Of a stretch of DNA of 64,000 nt, positions 11,901 through 25,436 are shown piece by piece. The notes beneath the pieces were generated by a model that worked only from the letters and a program-made list of their open reading frames with translations, made no database searches and was not told the DNA's origin. The stretch is from Sarcocystis neurona (taxonomy: Eukaryota; Apicomplexa; Conoidasida; Eucoccidiorida; Sarcocystidae): assembly GCA_000727475.1 (NCBI GenBank), contig KL647296.1, forward strand, positions 3,131,582 through 3,195,581. The letters are read 5' to 3'. Position 1 is the stretch's first letter. The number at the start of each line of letters is the position of its first letter. Position numbers and translations under genes: made by a program.

Positions 11901-14150
11901 GAGAGCAAACATGCAGAGAAATGCGGTTGTGTTTGTTGATGAATGACGTACGAGACAAACGGCCACAAAATGGCCAGCGGGTCCCCGCGTAATCAAAGAT
12001 CTTTAACGTACTTCCTTGCAGTCAGTCTTCGGGTCTGTTTCTTACATTTGTATCAGGTTGGATACATATGTGGACTTATCGAATGAACCAACAGTCCCTG
12101 CTGCGGCTGATGTGGACCCCGTGAACTCTTCTTCCCTGGTGGTCATGTGGCTGTTGATTTGTAGCACTTACAAGAGGGAGACGTTTCAACAGAAGTTCCG
12201 CGCATGAAGCTGCATTATAGCACTGTTGAGGTGTACGAGAATGTCAAGTGCTTATGATTCTCTGGGTGAGTTTAGACGCGTACTAGTAGGAAAAAAGAAT
12301 ATTCACCAACAGTTCTGAGAGGTGTGCATCCGCACAGGCAATAGGAGTGTAAAAGTACATTTGTAAATTTATGTATACGTGAGGTGCCACTGGTGGTCAT
12401 CTCAAGTGTGCGGGTGCATTTATGTCTGCTTCTCCGTATAAGTCCATAGAGATGATTGAAAATACTCAGACGTATGCAGATCGGCATATGTATGTGTTTA
12501 TATTTGGTGCTCATTCAAACTTTCTCTGCGTGCGCATGTGTATCCACATCTGTTCACTTAACGTAAAATGTGCTATCCCAAGTGGTCAAAGTCCGGTACC
12601 ACTGAAAGTCGCCCCCTTTCTTTGAGGACTTGAACGGCGTCGCCATAGAAGATTTGACCGGTTAGTATTTCTTCTGCGGTTCAAAAAAGTCGCTCTCTGT
12701 GGCATATAGTGTTGTTATTTGTGACTCTTACCAGACAAGGCATTCAGCAGGGAGAGTCGCACACTTTCCTGTTCTGCGTTTGATGAGGGAAGATTAACAG
12801 GTGGATTTCCTGAAGTTGTCGCCGGCAAAAATAAGTGAACTCGACACTCCAGCGAGGCGTGTGCATAGCGTGGAATTCTCTTGGGGAAACAGAGGATGAT
12901 ATGACAACGGCGAGCAGGCGAAACAGGCAAGATGAAGCGCCGAGCAACGCGGGCGGACCGGCTTTAGAGGGTGTGGCGGGCAAGTTAGAGAAAGTAAGGT
13001 GAACAAAAGTAGAGAAACTTCCAATCGTGGTCGTTGTAACTGCTATGACTGCCATGGGGTGTTGACCGGGTGTCAAGGGAAGAGTCGGTTCCTGCAACTA
13101 ACAGAGGTGTGTTAGGAGGGAAAATATTCTACAGAAGGGGCCGCTGCAGCCGTGAACGAAGTGCGCAAAAGCAGCAAGGTGAAACTCAGCTACGAGTCCA
13201 AATATATATCTGTAAATGCATATATCTTCGTCGACATTTATCTATATATATGCATATATCTGTATCTAGAGAGACAGACAAACACACATTCGCGCCCAGA
13301 ATGCGTTGGACACGACAATGGCGGGTGGTGGGTGTGTCTTCACCAACTTGGGCAGCATTCGGCCGCAACAAAATATGGTCCACTTTCCTGCCTCTCTTTT
13401 CACCCTTTTCTCTTCTTTTTAGTCATTCTCGCCGACACATATCTGCTGTTTGGGGAATTCTCTCCCTCCGTCTCCCAGTTTCTCTACTGCACACGCAGAT
13501 AACCCTCCGTGCTGGGACCTCTCCCCCGCTTGTTTATTATCTGTTCTGCTGTATTCGACAACGGTGTGCCTCAACAACAGTATGCTCTTTCTGCCATTTT
13601 TCTCTTCTTCTATTCATATGTGTCTTCTACGTTCCGCGCATCTTCGTGTTCTACCAGGTTCCGCCTGCATGTTGTCCGAGACAACCCCCCTCGCACACAG
13701 GCTCTTTAGACTACCGAACTGCGAGATGTGTGCTCATTTTCCGCTTTGTTTCTGTATTTCTTCTTGTCGAAAGTCCCTCATTTTTGTGGCCTTTTTTTCA
13801 CTGGCAGTGTACTTATGAAGGGACACAGAATTTCATGTCCCTGCATGTGTGTTTATGGGTCTGTGTAGAATTACGTACCCGGACAAACATGCCCACTAGG
13901 TGGAAAAGACTGACTTTTCCTCCCGTGCAGTTCTCCTCTCGTATTTCTCCTTTTGAGACATCTGCTTTGTCAATCCAGACTGTCTCCCAAACTTTTTCTC
14001 CTATGAACTTCTTCAAGACTGGCACGTCCGCCTCTCCTCCTCTCTTCTTCTTCGTCTTCCCCTTTTCTCGGTGGCTTATTCTTCAAAATGCGCGGTGCAA
14101 ACGATTTGTGAAGCCTCTCGCTCCCGTCCGTTTCTAACGTTGTTCAACTG
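8930..14150. other. Repeat-poor block, no recognisable gene
   Basis: About 5.2 kb of mixed-composition sequence with almost no CAG tracts and few TA runs, unlike its flanks. The longest open frames (- strand 11134-11448; + strand 13070-14137, which is pyrimidine-rich) show no family I recognise. It could be a repeat-poor chromosome segment, UTR, non-coding RNA, or a decayed element. Confidence 0.5.
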
Positions 14151-14700
14151 GATATTTCAACTAAAATACTCATATATATACATACGCACATACATACCAC
14201 TTATATGCCTGTGTGTGCGAATACGGAACTCTGCTCATATATATATATATATATATATCTATATGTGTAATCTATATTTGTGTGTGGCTGTCGAACTCCT
14301 CATATATCTATGTACGCATACCTATACCTCATCTATGTGTGTGTGTGACTATCGAGTTGTCACGAAAATATATACATGTATATATGTAATCTATATGTCT
14401 GACTATAGAACTACATACATCTGTATATATGTGTATACGTATGTATCATGTGAGTGTATATATGTTTGTATGCATGTAGGTGTGTATGTACATGTATGTA
14501 TGTATGTGTATGTATATATGTGGCTATATAACTCTATACTCGTGTGTATACACATGTATGTAATGTATATACGTGTGACCCTATTTTCTTCCCATATATC
14601 TCTGTTTGTGTGTATATATATATTCTCTATATTTGTGTGTGTAACTATAAAAGTCTACTTTTACATGTGTCTATCTTTTCTTGTTGGGTAGACACACATT
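14150..14700. repeat. Degenerate satellite, core TGTGACTATCGAACTC plus TA run
   Basis: At least six diverged copies of a word like GTGTGTGACTATCGAACTC (about 14205, 14280, 14340, 14395, 14520, 14640), several preceded by ATATGTAATCTATAT, with TATATATG between. The spacing is irregular, about 55-120 bp. Confidence 0.65.
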
Positions 14701-16418
14701 GATATCTAGGCGTCAATATTGAAGGACACGTCTCTCCTGGGCGCAGTCCGTCTCACGGCTGTTCGCTACGCGAGAAGCTTTTCACCGCGCTTCCCACCTG
14801 ACACTACACATACATATATATCCATATATACGTACCCTTGCATACATCTACATATACATGCATATACGTGTATACATTCATGTATATATATATATATGTA
14901 GACGTCCATACATATATATATCTACGTAATTAAGCTCGCCGGCAACTCTGTGTGTGTATAGCTGCGCTCCAACTTTGTTTATATAAAATAGGAGCTAAAT
15001 TCTCCCATTTTGCTGTATTGTCGACAGTAATTAGCCAGCAGCACGGGGGCTTGGTCCACCTCCTACACACGTGTGCATTCCCACGTGTTGTTTCTCTGCT
15101 GCTTCCTTGTGTATTGACGCAGTTTCGCGAGACGAGACATCGCTGAGAGACAACTGAAATTCTCCTCATTTTTCAAGCAGGCTGATATCTGCGTATTTTC
15201 ACGCTGTGCAATGCATGCAGCCACGCGCAGCGCCTCCATTCATGTGCATCTCTGTAAGAAAGAAGCATCCTCACACGTAGTTGTATGCGCCTTCCTCTTC
15301 GTAGATATGTATTTTTAGAAAGGCTCAGGAAGGCTCAGACGCACTGGCCATGTACATATATATATATATATACAGATATATGTATAAATATATATATATA
15401 TATATATATATGGTCAGTGCGTGTAAGAAGGTTCCCACACAGGAGAGGATCCATGGAGGTGCCCTCGCCACAACCGATTTGTATTCGTTGATTTATGAAT
15501 TCCGCCGGGTTTAAGGTGTATGTACACACGGGGGGGCGCCTCGGGGATGGTGTATGTACACCGCGCACAGTGCGTACGTTTGCATGCATGCAGGATGGCA
15601 GCCACTTCCTTTCCGCCTGCTTTCCCCTCGGCCACCCGCGTGCCTCTCTCTGTCTTCCTGTCTCCGTCTCCGTCTCCGTCTCTCTTTTTCTCGTGTGTCC
15701 CTCTGCCTGCGCGCGCCAGAGAAGAAAAGCAGCATTAGCAGCAGGCTGCCGCCACACACAGCGCGCTTGCTAATGTACGTGTCATTTGTTGAAGAGACAC
15801 GGCAGGAAATGAGAAGCGTCTGTCCACGTGCTTCTAGCAAGGGATTCTACAAATATGTATTGGCAGTGTTTCCCGAAGTCGTCTCGTCCTAGAAATGACT
15901 GCTGGTGAGAAGAAGACAATAAATACAGATGCAGCACATGTACGAGGATCTTCTTCGTTTGCTATACGTGTATCGTTCTATATGAGTATAGCTGAGCCCC
16001 TACATATATGATATGTGCCGCGTCAACGACTGCACGCTCAGACGCACATATACAAATACATGTGTGTTTGTATGTATGTGTAGAATCTATAGAGTGCCTC
16101 ACATACATGCAGGTATACAAATATATGTGTGTGCGTATATTCGTAGGGAGAGGCCACGAAATGCGCCTGGACAAATAAGAAGATATATGTATATATATGT
16201 ATGACTTCTCTGCATGCGTACTTATCTACATATAGATATTGACAAGTAGACATATTTATATATGTACACATGGAACTTTTCTATACGCGTATTGATATGT
16301 GTCTATAAGTTTGTATATAAGTGTCTACACGTAGACGTAAATGTGTGGACAACATGGGATTGCGCGGGTGTAAACGGGGCACGAAACTTTAAATTTTATC
16401 AACTTCTTCTTCCCGAGT
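14700..16418. other. Spacer upstream of GCP4
   Basis: TA microsatellites at 14810-14930 and 15355-15412, pyrimidine words at 15640-15700, and two GTGTATGTACAC palindromes at 15516-15527 and 15550-15561. No conserved exon seen. The GCP4 promoter should lie in the last several hundred bases, but I cannot identify an element. Confidence 0.5.
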
Positions 16419-17408
16419 ATGATGCACGAGCTGTTGATGGCGCTGGCCGGTTTCCCCGGCGACGTCTTCACGTACAAAGAGGCGCCACTTGCTGGCTTCA
16501 GCAGCAGCAACAGCAGCAGCGGGAGGGGTGGCCAGGAAGACCGCAGGACCTCCTGGAGCAGCATACAAGGCACGGCGTGTTTCTTCAAGGAAAAAGAAGA
16601 AGAGGAGGCGAGAGGAGGAGGGAGATCTGCTGTTGCTGCTGCTTCTGCAGAGGAGGGGGGTTTGTTCGTCAACCCGAGTCTTTCTTTTCTCACCCCAGGA
16701 GAAGTCGATATTTTAAATAAAATTGTGCGAACGGGCTTCTACTACTTGCAGCTGAAGCGGTTTCTGCGAGCGGCCTCTCCCGTCCCTTGTGGGGTGGGGG
16801 CGTGTACGTACACCGCAGCAGCGACCTGGACGTGCGTCGCCGAGCAGGCGGGGGCGCCACACCAACAGCGCAGCGCGGATGAGACAGCAGCTAGCGACTG
16901 CAGCGAGACGGCAGAAAGAAGAGAAAAGGGAGAAGTCGACGAAAAGCAGGACGACGCAACGACTACCGAAGACGACGAGCAAGAAACAGAAGAAGAGGCT
17001 GCTGCTGCCTCTCCTGCTGCTGCCACCTCTCCTGCTGCTGCCGCCTCTCCTGCTGCTGCCGCCTCTCTTGGTGCTACCACCCCTGGTGCTGCCACCCCAC
17101 ACTTCCGGAGTCCTCCAGAGGTGCTGTCCAAGAGGCGCCGCGAGGGCAGGCAGCAGCAGCAGCAGGGCCAAAAACAGCAGCAGCAGCATGTGGAAAGAGA
17201 AGGGCACGAGCAGCCGAGAAAATTCGGCGGCTTATACTTTGGAGTCGTGGCGCATGCCGTTGAGGAGTATCTGCAGCAGTACATACAGCGGCTGGCGCAG
17301 CTGGAAGCGCAGCTCATGCAGCACCCGCTGCTGCCACTCACTGCTGTCCTTGTGCTCCTTGCTCCTGAGCAGTTAAAGCTGGGGACTCTCTACGAAATTG
17401 TTTTGACC
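16419..17408 (+). CDS. GCP4: GCP4 exon 1
   Basis: 330 codons, donor ACC|GTAAGC. It holds the conserved N-terminus, LNKIVRTGFYYLQLKRFL (family LNRLCRLGTDYIRFTEFI) and YFGVVAHAVEEYLQQYIQRL. Between the last two sits a non-conserved insert of about 150 residues (acidic, then repeated AAASP, then Gln). A GTGTACGTACACC palindrome at 16802-16814 lies inside this insert. Confidence 0.9.
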
Positions 17409-20400
17409 GTAAGCTCTCCGTTTCCCCGGATTTCTCTCCGATGTTCATCCCCCTCAAATTTGGTGTTTCGGCTCCTTCGCAGAACCTTCTCACAAATTAC
17501 ATGTGCTCCAGTTTCTCCTACGTACTGCAGTCTTTCACCTCGAACGCCCTCTCCTTTCCCGCCCCTTTTCTTCGACGCCAGCTCTCCTTCTGCAAGATAT
17601 TCCTCTCCCTCTCTCTGTGTCCCCTATCCACACAACTGCCCCTCTCTTCCTTGAGAGACGGCTGCATGCGTGCGCGTAGATACCCCCCCGTACACATCTG
17701 TGTAGGCATGTGTAGAAGTACACATAAACACATGCGCGTCTCGCCGGAGAGATCCTCGTCCTTACGCCTTCTTCCTTCCCTCCGCGCCGTCTCCGAGGTG
17801 GAGGCGCGCATGCAAATATTCACGCAGTCCTATGCCGCATATTTTTCTGCAAACGCATGCTGCCCCACACAACCGGGGCCTCCACCCGGGGGGAGAGGGG
17901 AAGGAAAGGCGGGAGGACGTTCCACATGTTTTCAAGAAGTAGCTGCTGCTGTGTGTGTCTCTCATATAGTCAAGACGCAGCTCGCCTGCAGCAGCAGCTG
18001 CTGCTGCTTCGAAGAAGACAACACACACACACACACCCACACATGTGCACACGCGTATATATACGTATACAAGCAGCAACAACTTTCTGAGTGTCGAGTA
18101 AACAGAAATATCTAACGATTTGTGGGGGATCGAATTCTACAGCACGTACGTAGATTTCCATATACAGACACATCTACGAACACATGCTCGGGTACACCTA
18201 TTTATGTATGTGTGGGGGGGACACACGCACAAGTGTTTGTATGGCAGTTGCGTCTGGGAAGTTTGAAAGCATGGAGCTGCATGTAAACCTCGGGAAAGGA
18301 TCTTTCCATAGGCAAAACTTTCTGGAAAGGGAAATAAGGACGTGTTTGTGTGTCTCTCTGTGCTGTTCTCCTACCCTGGTCGACACTGCAGCAACGCGAA
18401 CTCGTCTTTGCACTTTTTCGTCCCTTCCTTTTCTTCGTCTTCCTCGCTCTTGTCTTTGCTGCTGCTTCTGTTGCTGCTGCTGCTGCCAGTTTCACGTCTT
18501 CTGTGCTTCCTCACGCTATTGCTACTTTTGCTTCTGCGTGTGCTGTTGCTGCAGTGCTGCTCCGTTGCCCAGGACTGCCGCCACGCGAGGGACGCGCCCC
18601 TGCTGCTGGGGTCCTCTGCTGCTGCTTCTCCTTCTGCTGCTCGTCTTCTCCGCTCCTCTTCTTCTTCCTTTTTTCTCCCTGCTGAAGAGGAAGAACTTTT
18701 CCTCACGCTACCCTGTGGCGCAGCGATCGACATTTTGTGGAGCGGCAGCAGAAGCGGCAACCCCGCCGTTCAGCAGGTGTATCGACACCTGCTCGACGCG
18801 TGCGCCAACCTGTTTGTCTTTCAGGTAAGACAAAAACGCGGTTTCCCCCACAACGTCTATATGACTCTGCATTCTGCTGCATGCGCAACGGAAAAGTATT
18901 TCTTTCTCCTTCTGTATGTGCAGTGCAGTTTAGAGTCCCCGAATACGCGGAAGACGAGCCCCTGACTGCAGCACGCTGTACCCGCAGCTCCGCTGAACGT
19001 GCTCCAGGTGTACAGACACCTCATCGAAGCGTGCCTGGTGCAGCACGCTGTACGCGCAGCTTCACTGAACGTACTCCAGGTGTACAGACACTTCAACGGT
19101 GGCTAAACAGCTGTGCCCCTGATACACTGACGAACTCCGTAGAATAAAAGCCACACACTCATATATAGATGTGGCCTAAGTGCGCCGCAACTGGGGTGTA
19201 CGGACACCGGCGCACTCCGTGTTGCATCCCGCTGCCTACAAGTTTCCTGCGGACAGCCATTAGCAAATATGTTGCCCGATAGAGTGCCAAAAGTATGCCA
19301 ACGTGTGCTACACATAAACATATATATATATATATATATGCGTAAACTCTTGTAAATGTGTATATGTATGTATGCCTCTGTACAAGCAGCAGCTCATAAT
19401 TTATCGACTTTGGTGTTCTCGTGGATCTGCTGCTGCTGCAGTTGTCTAACTTCTGCTTATCGACTCGCGTGGAGGAAGCTCAGCTTGACTGCTTGCATGC
19501 GCAGGTCCCTCAGCAAACTTGACAAGAATGGCGACTATGTCTTTTCTTCTTCTCTTTGTTTCGATCTCTTTCTGCAGGTACACGAAGACGTTTACTTGTT
19601 GTATCCCCCCGGCTTCGTTGTCATCACTGCTGCACCAGCTACTGCTTCTGCACCACCCACTGCTGCACCACCCACTGCTGCACCACCCAATGCTGCACCA
19701 CCCACTGCTGCACCACCCACTGCTGCACTACCTNNNNNNNNNNNNNNNNNNNNNNNNNNNNNNNNNNNNNNNNNNNNNNNNNNNNNNNNNNNNNNNNNNN
19801 NNNNNNNNNNNNNNNNNNNNNNNNNNNNNNNNNNNNNNNNNNNNNNNNNNNNNNNNNNNNNNNNNNNNNNNNNNNNNNNNNNNNNNNNNNNNNNNNNNNN
19901 NNNNNNNNNNNNNNNNNNNNNNNNNNNNNNNNNNNNNNNNNNNNNNNNNNNNNNNNNNNNNNNNNNNNNNNNNNNNNNNNNNNNNNNNNNNNNNNNNNNN
20001 NNNNNNNNNNNNNNNNNNNNNNNNNNNNNNNNNNNNNNNNNNNNNNNNNNNNNNNNNNNNNNNNNNNNNNNNNNNNNNNNNNNNNNNNNNNNNNNNNNNN
20101 NNNNNNNNNNNNNNNNNNNNNNNNCCCACTGCTGCACCACCCACTGCTGCACTACCTTCTGCTGCACTACCTTTTGCTGCACTACCTTCTGCTGCACCAC
20201 CCACTGCTGCACCACCCACTGCTGCACTACCTTCTGCTGCACCACCTTCTGCTGCACCTCGTTTTCTCTCTCCCTCTCTCTCATTCCTGTCCTCTTGAAA
20301 CTTGCTGTCCGCATGCGTCCTTGTATGGCGAGCGCTTCGCCTTCCTCTAGATACGTAAATGCATATACATCAATATTAACAGTTTTGCTCACAAATATAC

Positions 20401-23400
20401 ATCTATATACACACACACACATTGTTCACTATATAAATACAGATATTCTCGTATATATGTATCTACAATATATGTATATGTAATCTCTAAGACACAAACA
20501 TGTTCGGCCTTTGTTTTGTGCTTCCTTGTTTTCCTGCTGCTCCTTCGACTGCGTGCTCTGATACGCCGCTCCTCCTCTTCCTTACGATGCGACCTGCTTT
20601 CCTCAGCATCCCATACATATGCATACGTGTGTATATATATAGACGCACGCATATATACATATATGCCACAAATATACATATGCATACATATGTACACATA
20701 CACATATATACATATATCACTGTTTACATACATATATGCGTACGTACATATATACAAAGTTGCAGACATGTATATGTGTGGGTGTTTGTATGATTGTCCT
20801 CTCCTCCCGTGTGTATTTGCTGTGGGTGGGCTGCCTGCATGCCAGCTCTGTTCTTTCCTGCTCGCGGGGCAACTTCTCGATCCGTACGAAGAGTTTTTTA
20901 TTAGCGCAGCGGGTCGCCAGTCTTTCCCGCGGTGCTGCGTGCCCCTGCGCAGCAGCAGCGCAGCCGGCGGCTTCTTTTTCTTCGTCTTCAACAGCAGCAA
21001 CGGCGGAGGCGAAGGAGAAGGAAGAGGAGAGGACGTACCGCTGCTGGTGCATGAAGACTTGTCGCGGTGGATATCTGCAGAGGCCCTGACCCGCGAGTGG
21101 CGTCGCACGTTCTCCGTCGCTCTCTACAACCTACCCCACACTTGTTTGTCAATTGCTTCTTCCTCCTTCTCTTCCTCTGTTTCTTCGTTTTCTTCGTTCC
21201 CTTCCTCTGCGGCTCCGCTGCGCGCGACGACGAGCTCGACAGCGTTAGCGACGTCCATGCGAAGTGCTGCTGCTGCAGCATTGCACCCCTCCGCAGCAGC
21301 AGCAACAGCAGCATCCGGCTTTCCCTCTGCTGCTGCGGCTGCAGCGCTGCCTGCTGCTGCAGCTGCTGCTGCCGTCCTCTTCGTTGGCAGAGCTGTTCGG
21401 GTGCTCATCCGCAGTGGCCAATGGCAGGAGAAACACATGCAGCAATTTGCTCCTCTTGTCCACAAAATGGTACAAAGCAGCAACTTGCCTTCGCGTCTCC
21501 TGCTGCTGCCATTGCTGCTGCTGCTACTGCTGCTGTTGGTGTTAATTCTGCTGTTGCTGCTGCTGCTGCTGCTATCTGTGCTGGTAGTGCTGCCGCTGCT
21601 ACGGCTGCTTCTGCTACTACTACTGCTGCTAGTGCTGCTGCTACTGCTGCTGCCACTGTTACTGTGGCTGCTGCTCCTGCTGCTGTTGTTGCTGCTACTG
21701 TTGCTGCTGCTACTGTTGCTGCTGCCACTGCTGCTGTTACCACTGCTGCTGCTACTACTGCTGCTACTGTTACTGGTCCTGCTGCTCCTGCTGTTGCTAC
21801 TGCTGCTGTTGCTCCTGCTACTGTTGCTCCTGCTACTGCTGCTGCTACCACCGCTGCTGGTACTGCTACTGGTCGTGCTGTTCGTGCTGCTGGTACTGCT
21901 GCCAATGCTACTGCTACTACTCGTGCTGCTGCTACCCTTGCTGCATCTGCTGTTGCTCCTCTTAGTGCTACTGGTGCTGCTGGTGCTGCTGCTACCGTTG
22001 CTGCTTCTACTGTTGCTAATGCTACTGGTGCTGCTGCTCCTCCTGCGGCTGCTACTGCAGCTTTTGCCACTGCTACTGTTGCTGCTGTTACCGCCAGTGG
22101 CGCCCCTGCTCCTGCTGCTGCTCCTGCTGCTCGAGCAACTGCTGCTACTGTTGCTGTTGCTGCAAGTCTCCCACATGTAGATACATGTTCGTCTTGTTAC
22201 ACGTACATATCACTGCGATGAATCGGCCGCGCCCACAAACACAGCAGCAGGCTCTTTTTCCTCGTCCACAGAGAAATATCTCTGTACAACAGGAGCGAAC
22301 AATCGCGTATACGTGTGGGGAGTGCGCGCATGCGCGTGCACACATCTATATATCTAACCGTATAGAGGACTGCAGCGCATCACATACACTTGGAGAGACA
22401 GTGAGGGAGAAAGACAGAGAGAAGAAGTAAAAGGCGACTTCCGGCCAGTTTCTGCCTGTCCACATATCTTCCCTTGTCTCTCTTTTATCTCCCCCTTATA
22501 TTCGTGTACGCCCATATATGGAGAGACACACAGAAAGAAGTAGAAGGCGGCTTTCAGCGCGTTCTCTATTCACGTACATACACGTATATATGTGGAGAGG
22601 GAAAGGGAGAAGTAGAGGACGACTTCAAGCGAGTTGGTCGTCTACCTACTTATTGCTGTTTGTCTATCTCTCCCATATATATTTGTGTGCATGCACATGT
22701 ATGGAGAGAGAACAAGAGGGAAAGGAAGAAGCAGAAGGCGACCTCCAGCCGGTTTGTCGTCTTCCCACACATTTCCCCTTCTCTCTTGCTCTCTAATATA
22801 TTTATACACACGTGTATATATGCATGGGGAGAGAAGAGAAAAAGGAAGAGAAATTCGGTCAAAAAGGTTGTTCATATGTATATGTATGTGTGTGTACGTG
22901 TGACTGTATATAGAAGGGAAGAGACGTCGAAGAGGGGTGGACTCCTCTGCCTCCGCCTCGTTCTTCGCTGCTACTGCTGCTGCTGCATGCGCACAGAGAT
23001 GAAGACGCGTTCGTCGGGGCGCGCTGGCAGTAGAGAGACACGTACTACCGCTACTGGCGCTGCTGGTGTGCTCCCGCTGCTTGGCTGCTGATGCTGCTGC
23101 TGTTTTCCTCTTGCTCTTCGTGCTGCTGTCGCCCTTGCTGCCGCTGTTGCTCCTGCCGTTGCTCGTGTGGGTCCTGCGGCTGCTGCTGCCGTACCTCTTG
23201 CTGCTGCAGTCGCTCTTCCCATTCTTGCTCCTGTTGCTCTTGCTGGTGTTGTTACTCTTCCTGTTCTTTCTCCTGTTGCTCTTGCTGTTGTTGTTGCTCT
23301 CGCTGTTCTTCCTGCTGTTGACCTCGCTGCCGCTGTTGCCCTTGTGCTCTTCTTGCTGGTGCTCCTGCTGTTCGTGTTGCTGCTGTTGCTGCAGTTGGTA

Positions 23401-25401
23401 ATGGCTCTGGTTTGTTTTTTGATATTCCGCATGCAGCGCCGCGCCTTCTTCCACGCGTACTCTCCTGCAGCAATTTTGCTGCCATGTGTTGAAATTTTTC
23501 GGAGAGTGGTACGTCCGCCATCTTCTCCCTCACGTTTGGCCTCCTCTTTTTCTGCTCCGTTTTTTTCTGCCGCTCCTCTGCCTTCCCTGTTGTGTTTCGT
23601 CCTCTCCGGCGCAGTCTTCCTGCCCCTCTCTGCGATATACAATTCTTCGAGACAAAGACAGAGACAGGTGCATATACTTGTGTGTGCGTCTCTTTATATA
23701 TATATAAAGAGAGAGAGAGGAGAAAAAGTGCATGCATTCATTTATATACATAGAGAGAGAGAGGGGCACACACTCGTGTATGTACAGATATATATATGAA
23801 TATACGGGGAGAGATGGAGGCATATGCTCGTATGTGTACATATATATGTATATATATTTTTCTAGGGGGGAGGGAGAGAGGCATACATTCATATATATAT
23901 ACATGTACAGAGAGAGGCGTTTATTCGTGTATGTACATATATATGTATATATATGGAGAGAGGCATATATTCGTCTACGCCTACATATATATATACACAG
24001 AGAGAGAGACGCATACAAATCTATTTATACGCGAGAGAGAATATATATATGTGTATGAACGGGTGAGAATATATACAGATCTGTAGATAGATAGAAATAT
24101 ATGGGTGAATAGAGAAATACATATGCGCGTAGGTGTGTGTGTCACACTAGTCTACGTGCGTCAGGAGAAGTATCCAGCTGAATCTAGCAGGAGTAAATTC
24201 GTCTCTATAAACCCGAGAATCTCTGTCTTTCTATGAACAGGGCAGAAATAGAAAGATACACACCCACACACACAGACAGACACATTCGTGAGTAGATTTG
24301 TGTGTCTATGGTATGGAGATTCTATCTATCTATATCTATACGTATGTATGTCCCCGAAAGAAATATATGGAGAGTCACTCAGTAGTAGGTAGATTTGCGT
24401 GTATAGAGTAGCGAATATCTATATATGCATGTGTGCCCAGGTTATAAAGAGATACACGATTAGGAGGTACACTTGTTCGTATGTAATAGAGATTCTATAT
24501 ATATATATATATATATATATGTTCAGGATATAGGGAGATACACACAGTAGTAGGCCCATTCGTTCATATATAGTAGAGACTGTACACATCTGTACAGGGG
24601 GCGAATATATACACATCCTACGGTGCGCCGTATCAAAACTATAGAAGTATCCCTTCCTTTGCTTCCTTCTGTATGGAGATATATCCATATACCCATACAT
24701 GCATGCACATATATATTTGTGTACATATACATGTGTATATATATAGAGAGAGAGGGCAAGAGGCAGAGATCGAAGAGCTACATCAACAGTGGTCACGCGT
24801 CTTTCTTGTCAAATCTGCAAATAAACAAAATATACCAGAAAGGTAGATGTATACGTATATAAATGAAGAACGCATACTACACTTTCTTGTGTTTCTATGG
24901 AAGAAGAAGAAGAGATAAACGCTGTGGTAGATACACTCCATACAAATCCCTGCGCAACTGACATATATTGGAAACCGAGGCAAACGAAGACGTACGCACA
25001 CGATGAAAGAAAAGGAGAAAACGGGGACTCTTTGACGAAGAGACATATACTCACACATATATATACGACGTTACGGATCTGCATGTGAGAATATTCAAAA
25101 GCGCGGTATAATATATATGCGTATATATGGAGAACAAGCTAAACATACTATAGCCACATACCCCAGGATAAAAAGCTCAATATTGCATGTATGTATGTAT
25201 GTATATATGTATGTATATATGTATATGTGTGTTTGTGTGTTTGTGTGTGTGTGTGTCTGTATATATATGTATATTTATGGATAACAAGCTCAATTTACTC
25301 TCTCTCTCTACATATATATATATATATATGTGGATAACAAGCTACACATACTCTATATGTATGCATATAGATATATATTATATAGGAAAGCAGAAAGCGG
25401 T

Positions 25402-25436
<35 letters not shown>

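Noticed and set aside
19356..20483. Frames running through the N gap
   Set aside because: Continuity across Ns is an artefact; the flanks are a 15-bp minisatellite in a GCP4 intron.
21067..22221. + frame of 384 codons, Ala/Thr-rich, and - frame of 350 codons, Ser/Asn-rich
   Set aside because: Both are readings of the CTG tract; the true GCP4 exon 4 uses a different + frame and stops at 21469.
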